In this document: positions 56,958-64,000 of the stretch, piece after piece
How positions within the stretch are numbered: the stretch's first letter is position 1
Layout: each line of letters starts with the position of its first letter
Source: Telmatactis stephensoni
Lineage: Eukaryota > Cnidaria > Anthozoa > Actiniaria > Isophelliidae
DNA: 64,000 nt
Assembly (NCBI GenBank): GCA_029948255.1
Contig: JALIZF010001763.1
Span: 372,001 to 436,000, forward strand
Reading direction: 5' to 3'
The notes under the pieces: model-generated
Database searches by the model: none
Told to the model about the DNA's origin: nothing
What the model saw: only the letters and a program-made list of their open reading frames with translations
Program-made: the position numbers and the translations under genes

Positions 56958-59900
56958 GGTAATCATTGTTACCTGTCCCATCTTGGCATGAAAGGTGTAC
57001 AACTGCGTGAAATCATGTTCGCATTCATCCATCTGGTTTTGTCCACCTACCCAGGGGCAGATTTAGGGGAAGGGGCACAGTCCTGAGGTGTGCACACCCC
57101 CTTGACAGATTTCGGGGCATCATGGTTAGTTCTGGGGGCGTCATGGTTGGGGCGTCATGGCAGTGGGGCGTCATGACCATCATTCTTCCAAAAGATCAGG
57201 GATCCTTTGGGTAGTCTCCAATTTCTAGAACACTGGGCTTCTTCCTGGAGGATAACCCTGGATAATTGGATTTTCTTTCTAGAAATCCCAAGGAATGTAA
57301 AACAAGATTGAAGGATTCTGTTACAGAAGAAAATGTGAAAAGATAACTGGCCAGGCAAGTACTTGAGAACAGGAGTTTTAGTTGAAGTCAGTATTCCTAG
57401 GTAAATTTATTAACGTATTGAAATATTGTAGGTCAAATTCTGAGAAACTTTTGTTTCCTCATTTAGCTTAGATTATATTCTTAAAATATATAACCTGTCT
57501 GCACTGTGGCAATATTTTTACAAGAAATAAAATAACATTGTTATTTTAAAGTATTTTGTACATTACATATAATTGTAAACATATACATATAAATGGAAAC
57601 ATATTAATGTGAGCCATTTAGATCAAGATGATTTTGATTACAAGCTTTAAGTTCCTCTTCAAAGATAATAGTACTGATCTGGTGTTAATTAGAGAATCAA
57701 AGAACCTATCAAAATCATTTTGCTTTAGTAGTTAAATTTTGATTTAGAAGAAAGCAAAAGATAGCACTTATTAATGTATTAACTGAATTTTTGTAACAAT
57801 TTTTAAAATATCAATATATACCAGAAAACCCACAATACTTGTGGTAGCAATTATGCACATCGCATATAACCATCCCAAAGGAAACTAAACTACAGGCCAC
57901 ACCCAAGATTAAGGGTGTATGCGTGTAGCATCAAAGCGTGATCAAACCTATACTAGTAGAACTCTGCTATCTTGATTTCAGTTAACCCAAATTTTCTACT
58001 ATGATGAAAAAACTCCAGACAACTCCTTTAGATCCCTCTTCAAATCAATAAGGTTTTTTACATTTCTGCTTGGGAATTCAAAATAGCTTGGTTCTATGAG
58101 CTCAAAGCATGATGACCTCTCAGACTGCCTAACACCCAAACTCTTCCTAAATAATAATAATGTTCTATCATTATTCCCATTTTTTATATTCCTTGAAATG
58201 CCAATGCAAGTCTATAGTCTGAATTTGCACAACTGAAATATTTTCACCATCTGCATCATCTGCTGGTGTATCAAACATACCATATTTACTCGAATAAGCA
58301 CCCCGGTGCTTATTAAATTTTCCACGTCTAAAACGGGGCGCTTATTCGGGGGAGGTGCTTATTCGAGGGAGGCGCTTATTCAACGGGAGGAAAGGTGTAC
58401 ACAACTGTCAAAGTATCCTTTCCTTTTAATATCAATAATATCAATGTTATACTACTACAACAGTACTGGTATTGGTATACTATAACGAGGTGCGAGGCGC
58501 TTATTCGGGGGAGGCGCTTATTAATATTTTTCGTCCAAAGGGGGTGCTTATTCAGGGGAGGCGCTTATTCGAGTAAATACGGTAGGCTTGTTTTATTGTA
58601 CAAATTAGTTTATATTACTCTCTGTAATGAAACTTAAAAGCCCTTCAGAAACTGAATAAAAGTACCAGGTACTTCAAATTTGGAGCTGTATTAAAAAATA
58701 CCTTGTGAACACAGTACTCGATAAAGGATTGGTAGTTTGAGGGTCTAAGACATCATCATGTTTTAGTGATGTATTAATAAACATATATGTTAGACCTGCC
58801 TAGTTCAAATACTATATCTTCCCTGTGCTGGTCTCAATTCCTGTTTCAGTTTAAGCCATTATTATTTGGCTGGCTATGGTGTACTGAACACCTTGGCCAT
58901 TCTAAATCAAATTAGCAGTTGCCATCGTTTCCATGTGGCACAACACATAATGGGTATGATGTCTGAACTAGGCCTTAGAGGTTCACTTTGTATGACTGTG
59001 AAAATGTCATGTAATTATCCACACTGCCACAGGTCAGTTTAGTGCCATATGTCAAAACATTTGATGGTCATATTTTTATCATGCAAAACCTGTTCTATTC
59101 CTATTAACAGCATTAATAGTTCCTATTAATAGCATTAATAGACCACTTTCAATATATTGCTTGTGTGGTCATACACAAAGACATTCAAAATGAAGCTCAG
59201 GTCTCACTGAAAACTCATAATTAGCATTTTGTTTCCCCTGAGCCTTGAACCCATTGTTGGCTATCACTCATCCAATATATCAAAAGTGGACTGTTTTTAT
59301 CAGAACAGCACTCAGTCTTCTGAGGCTCACCCAAAATATTCCCCTGGCCTCTCTCTCTCTCTCTCTCTCCACCATTTAAGAAACCAAGGCCCGTACCAAA
59401 ATAATGCAACTTCAGTCACGTGCTGCAGTCAGTAATATTGCTGTATAGACCCTTATCATGCTGACGTGACATAAAATATTATATTTATCGAAAAAACGAA
59501 TTCACTATCAAATTCATCACACTGATATAAGTAAAATTGCAGAGTTTCATAAAGATTGCCCTTAAACTGATGAAGAACTTTTATGGATTTTTGAAGCTAC
59601 AATAGATATTTTTGTGGAATTTTTATAAAGAAATGTAATGTGTTTAGCATGATAACGAGGCTTGCCGGGCATGTGATGCCTGTCCACCATACATTTCTTT
59701 GTAAAAATGCTAAGTTTTAAAAATTCATCTCTTTGTCAGTTTAAGAGCAATCTCCCCAAAACTTTGCAGTTTTACTAATATTAATGTGACAAATTTGATA
59801 GTGTATTCCTTTTTCCAATAAAGCAAATAATTTATCATGTCACACTTGCGTGATATGAGTCTATTGCAGAAAAAAAAAGAAAAGAAGCTAAATGGCAACC

Positions 59901-60961
59901 CATATTTTCTGACTTTGGATCTTCTCCAACAGCTTTCTTTAAGTTCAACAAAGTTTCCCACATAATGCAACCCTACAGTGATTCAAATTTTACTCACTTG
60001 TCTCTCCAAAGTAGGCTCAGTTCCCCAACCGTCCGGGTTTTGTGCACCTGCAATACAAACCCCCAAGCAATGGTTGGGAACTGACCCTACCTCCAAAGTT
60101 AGTCCATAGTAAATGGCTTCATAGTATTAGGTATGGCATACATGCATATTTGCACATGAGTGGAGCAGCATATGAAATGGGCCTTAAATAGACTTATCAT
60201 TATTATTAGGATCATATATTTAATACCTTTATTTTAACAGCTTTTGTTTTTATCAAATAAAACAGATGGGAAATAGTTTCTCAGTTTTGTTCAGTTAAAC
60301 ATGACTGTGATCTAAACACTTGTTTACATTGTAAAAGATACAAAACCTTGAAAAAGAGGTATATGCAGGTTATGTAATTGTTCCTAATAAAATGTATTGA
60401 TATCCCCATTTGAGAGACGTGCATTGTCATCTTTTTTCTCCCTTTCTTTTCTTACCTTCTATCTTTTCAATTTGGATCTGAATCTAGATCTCTCTTCCTT
60501 TGCTATTACTGTCACTTTATTGTTTTTGTGGTTGATTATTTTGCTAAATTTTCTTTAGTTGCTGTCCTTTTACTCAGTTTTTGCATGGTCCGAAAATTTG
60601 TGAACCCCCGAAACGAGCGTGAACAGCGTTGATCAGCGATATTTTTAATGTACTGGGTTGCCTGTGTTGTTTATGACGTCATGACGTACGGTTCTTCCTG
60701 TCACGAGTGTCACGTCACGTTTGTCGGTTTGTGCGTTCACGCTGTGATCACATGGACTGATTGAATTTTTGACCAATCATATGGCAGGAATGGGTTTTCA
60801 TTCACGTGCGAGTGGTTTTCCCTTGGGTACATAGTTCACATGTTGTGATTGTCAACGTGAGTATGGTAATTTACAGAGGCAAGGAGTTCCACTTGGAGTG
60901 TTGATCACAGAAAGTCGAGCAACAAAATTGAGAGCAGTCTGATCCTCGGTGTGAACTGAAA
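56958..60961. other. intergenic region coronin-PSAT1
   Basis: 4 kb without a supported gene. It has GGGGCGTCATGG iterations (57110-57175), likely coronin 3' UTR (AATAAA near 57525), a TA-flanked MITE (58280-58582), a CT dinucleotide run (59348-59370) and a hairpin remnant near 59640-59720. Confidence 0.55.
58280..58582. mobile_element. TA-flanked MITE with GCGCTTATTCGGGGGAGG repeats
   Basis: Ends CCATATTTACTCGAATAAGC and GCTTATTCGAGTAAATACGG are inverted and flanked by TA (58278-58279, 58583-58584). Inner units of GGCGCTTATTCGGGGGA recur in direct and inverse order. Related words lie at 41125-41230. Confidence 0.8.
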
Positions 60962-62625
60962 ATGGAAGGCAACAGGAACGTCATCAATTTTGCTCCAGGA
61001 CCAGCAAAACTACCCGAAGAGGTAAAGATTTTCTGTTTCTTTGAGCTCTAATCAAATACTCTATGGGGGCTATCTGTAGTTTTTGGTATTTTTGGAGAAT
61101 GTTTTCTTTTTGTGTGTATCTGATCTCGCTTTCAAGGTGAATATATTTCGCTTGTTTCTTCATCTCCGATGATGTTGTTTCTACGCTCCACTGCTTAATA
61201 AGCTTAATAAAAATTCAGAAGTTCAATTTTTTTCCGCTTCCAATATTAAAACAAGTTAAGCTTATGTAACTTTATGTACAACCTTTGTGAAGACAGAGAT
61301 GTAGATTAAAATAAAGCCACACGTCCAGCCCTTTGAATTTTATGACTTCTGAATTTAAATCATCTGGTGAAACTGTGATTTAAACTTTGATCAGGGTTGT
61401 GTGATCAAACAGCTCGAGCAAAACTCGAGTGATATTTGACCTTCTTAAGAACTAAATTTAGTTATTCCTTTGGAGGTAACTTTTGAAGATTGGTATTATA
61501 AAGGATGTTCGTTTTTCTAAAATATTTGATCGAAAGGTTTTTGACCAAGATTTCTTTGAGACCAAACAATATTTTCATTTTCCCGCTCGAGGCTTCTTCC
61601 AAATATGGCGGCCTTCTTGTTCCTAATATGGCGGAGTTGTTGTTCCAAATATGGTAGAAGACTCGCGATGAATAGAGAAATTCGAGGGAGATTCCTTGAC
61701 CCAAAACAATCGAACGTTTGATCACAAAATGATAAAGATTGTTCAATTTTCTGCGATAATGTTCAGATTTCGATTAAGAAGGCCACGTTTGATGTAGACG
61801 ACAAGATAGCTTTTGTTGTCTGAGTTAATGTTCAGACAAAATGTCGTAAAGAACAATTTTTCCGAGCTGCCTCCAATGTTGGTTGGTCTCACATGATTGT
61901 AAATTTTGATTATATTTGAGGAAAAAGCTAGCAACTTGGTTTGTTCAAGGCGAAAATTTTGTCTTTTGTTTGTTCTTGCTCGCTTCATTATGTGGGCTTG
62001 GCTGATGCAATAGTGCAATGGCGGTCTAACGCCCTTTCGGCAACTGAAAAAGACTAAGTTTTCCACAGGTACAATAAAATGTTACCCTTTTCTGATCCTA
62101 CGGTTTCGATCCTACAACAGAATTATTATAGAAAAGCTGTTTTATCAAAATTATAATTGTTTAGCAGAAAATATCCATTTTGAAATACAGGTTCTTGTAC
62201 AAGCACAGAAGGAACTTTTAAACTATGGAAATCTTGGGATTAGTGTTATGGGTAAGTATTTGCTACTGAAGACGTGATATAAGGCAACATTTTTGGTTGA
62301 ATTAAAGTGGTTTATATACAGATATTTGATATCTTGAACTCCTTTCTTTTGCATTTGTTTAGAGATGAGTCATCGCTCAGCAGAATTTGCCAAGATCGCC
62401 AATGATGCTGAAAATGACCTGAGAGAACTTCTGTGAGTTATTAGTTTCTTTATTGTATTTGCCTATGGAGGTATTAAACTAATGGATTTGTGAATTATAG
62501 TAAACTGGTTGTTTGAAAAAGGTTGTGTTTTCATTTCAGAAATATCCCAGACAACTACAAAGTTCTGTTCTTGCAAGGTGGGGGGACAGGACAGTTTGCT
62601 GCTGTACCTCTAAATCTCATGAAAG
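60962..62625 (+). CDS. PSAT1: phosphoserine aminotransferase, 5' part (first four exons)
   Basis: Exons are 60962-61021, 62191-62251, 62363-62432 and 62540-62625, all GT-AG with consistent phases. The gene continues past the right edge, with no further exon found before 64000. It is a PLP enzyme that converts 3-phosphohydroxypyruvate and glutamate to phosphoserine and 2-oxoglutarate in serine synthesis, in the cytosol. The N-terminus [20 protein letters not shown] matches human [37 protein letters not shown] and VPDNYKV-like [20 protein letters not shown] also match. The active-site Lys exon is outside the window. The ATG at 60962 gives the expected start. Confidence 0.93.
61022..62190 (+). 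other. PSAT1 intron 1
   Basis: 1.2 kb with no gene. It contains three AATATGG words, two of them AATATGGCGG, at 61600-61655. Confidence 0.55.
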
Positions 62626-64000
62626 GTAAACTTGAAACAGAAAATATAAACCAGTATACATCAATATATTGATATACAGCCAATCTTTTTGTTGTTGTTG
62701 TTGCTTAGCATGAGGATTTCACAAAGAGTACATACAATTTTTGCATTTGGCTATATATATATGTTATATTTTAAATGGTATTCAGATAAATTAAGTATGC
62801 ATGCTTTTAGACCATGGTCATAATCAGTAATTTTATCAAACAAACAATGGCATATAAACAAGGTTAAATCTGATCTATGAAGGTTTTGGGATGCTCCCAA
62901 ACAATGACATTCTCTTTAGTCATCATTCTCATTTGTCATGCCTTTCATAGCCTACTTTGCAGATACCTTTTGGGTTGTCATGCAACTCTTAGCTCCCCAA
63001 GTAATGTCTGCTTCCCCAAGCAGCATTAACATTCCCTTCCAGGAATTGACCAATCAGCATGAAGATTCCAAAATATGGAAACCTGGACTTTGACCTTAAT
63101 CACGGTTGGACTTCAAACTTTGAATCAATGACTACAATCCGGCCTCAAAGTTAACTTTTTAGTCTACTAGCAAAGTGTTGCTAGTAAGATTTTTTTTTCT
63201 ACTAGCAAAGTGGTAAAGATCACTATAGTTACAAATTCTAAACAAAGTTACTTTCAAATGTGGAGTATCAGAATTTTCAAAAGGTATATTGAAACTCTAA
63301 ACATTTAAAGTACCTGAAAAGATAAATAATGAAGTTAGTTACAAATTCTAAACAAAGTTACTTTTAAATGTGGAGTGTCAGAATTTTCAAAAGGTATATT
63401 GAAACTCTAAACATTTAAAGTACCTGTCTGAAAAGATAAATAATGAAGTTCAACAATGGCAAAGAAGACCAAATAAATAATAATAACTGTTGTCTTAATT
63501 ATTATCTAATATTTGGTCTTCTTTGCTGTTGTCCTGAGAGCCATCACCTAACTACAGCATATCCCTTGGGTGATAATCAGCTTGTTTCTTCATAGGTCCC
63601 TCAATTTTAACTTGACTTATCAGCATGTCCATGGCATCAGTGTCCAAAGCACAATGACTCAAAATGTGCTCTTGAGCAGATTATTTTTGATAGCCTACTA
63701 TGTGCTTGTCCTGAACTGGTTACTTAATGCTTTTCTCACAAGTTTTGAAGGGATGATTGACTCTTACTTGCAAGTGTTTGCTAGACGTGTACATGTATAT
63801 TTTTTCACTTGCAAATTCCAAAAAAGGGCTAGCATTTTGAGAGTTTGCAAGCATTCATAATTTCAAGCTGACAAATTTTACATTTTGATTAATAGGGCAA
63901 ATTATTTCTCTCTTGAGAATTTTTGTATTCAGACAGATATTCTACAAGTTCAGGAATTGAATTGAATTGCTTGCAAGGGCAATGAATATTTTGTATGTCA
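62626..64000 (+). other. PSAT1 intron 4 to window end
   Basis: No next exon is visible. It holds a 110-bp tandem duplication (63229-63448) and a hairpin with AAGAAGACCAAATA and its inverse (63457-63530). Confidence 0.55.
63229..63448. repeat. 110-bp tandem duplication
   Basis: ACAAATTCTAAACAAAGTTA occurs at 63231 and 63341. The two units differ at a few bases and by a 4-bp insertion (TGTC) in the second. Confidence 0.9.

Overview
The window is animal nuclear DNA: AT-rich, with GT-AG introns, many short palindromic transposons, a tRNA-derived SINE and clear orthologues of animal genes (RAMAC/FAM103A1, CDO1, a coronin, PSAT1). Gene structure and repeat style suggest a cnidarian, most likely an anthozoan such as a stony coral. 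The species call is an inference; no marker settles it.

Left third (1-25 kb). After a partial gene broken by a 418-bp tandem duplication (1-865) comes a cluster of six genes I cannot assign to any known family. They encode long, disordered, Ser/Pro- and RRxS-rich proteins. Five of them carry a short C-terminal motif close to LK(N/S)C(R/K)YLR. Two subtypes are visible: A (2607-4355, 5601-7221, 9424-9897), with an N-terminal 'ELPVPY..VIPNSPQFSA.LAEL' block, and B (15001-15955, 16983-19147, 23410-24810), with an N-terminal charged coiled coil. Three members have single-base reading-frame breaks.

Middle (25-43 kb). RAMAC (minus strand, three exons, 26947-29648) and CDO1, cysteine dioxygenase (plus strand, five exons, 31713-36717), are separated by MITEs. 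A SINE lies in CDO1 intron 2, and two palindromic elements with roughly 9-12-bp target duplications lie in intron 3.

Right third (43-64 kb). A coronin gene of seven exons (42936-56957) hosts, in intron 4, a complete and apparently intact 5.1-kb DNA transposon (49526-54625). It has terminal inverted repeats and two convergent genes: a THAP/DDE transposase and a large accessory protein that joins SWIM, YqaJ-type nuclease, two PHD fingers and a Ulp1-type cysteine protease in one frame. The first four exons of PSAT1 (phosphoserine aminotransferase) start at 60962 and run off the right edge.

The two things most worth pursuing are the LKNCRYLR gene cluster and the five-domain accessory protein of the transposon.
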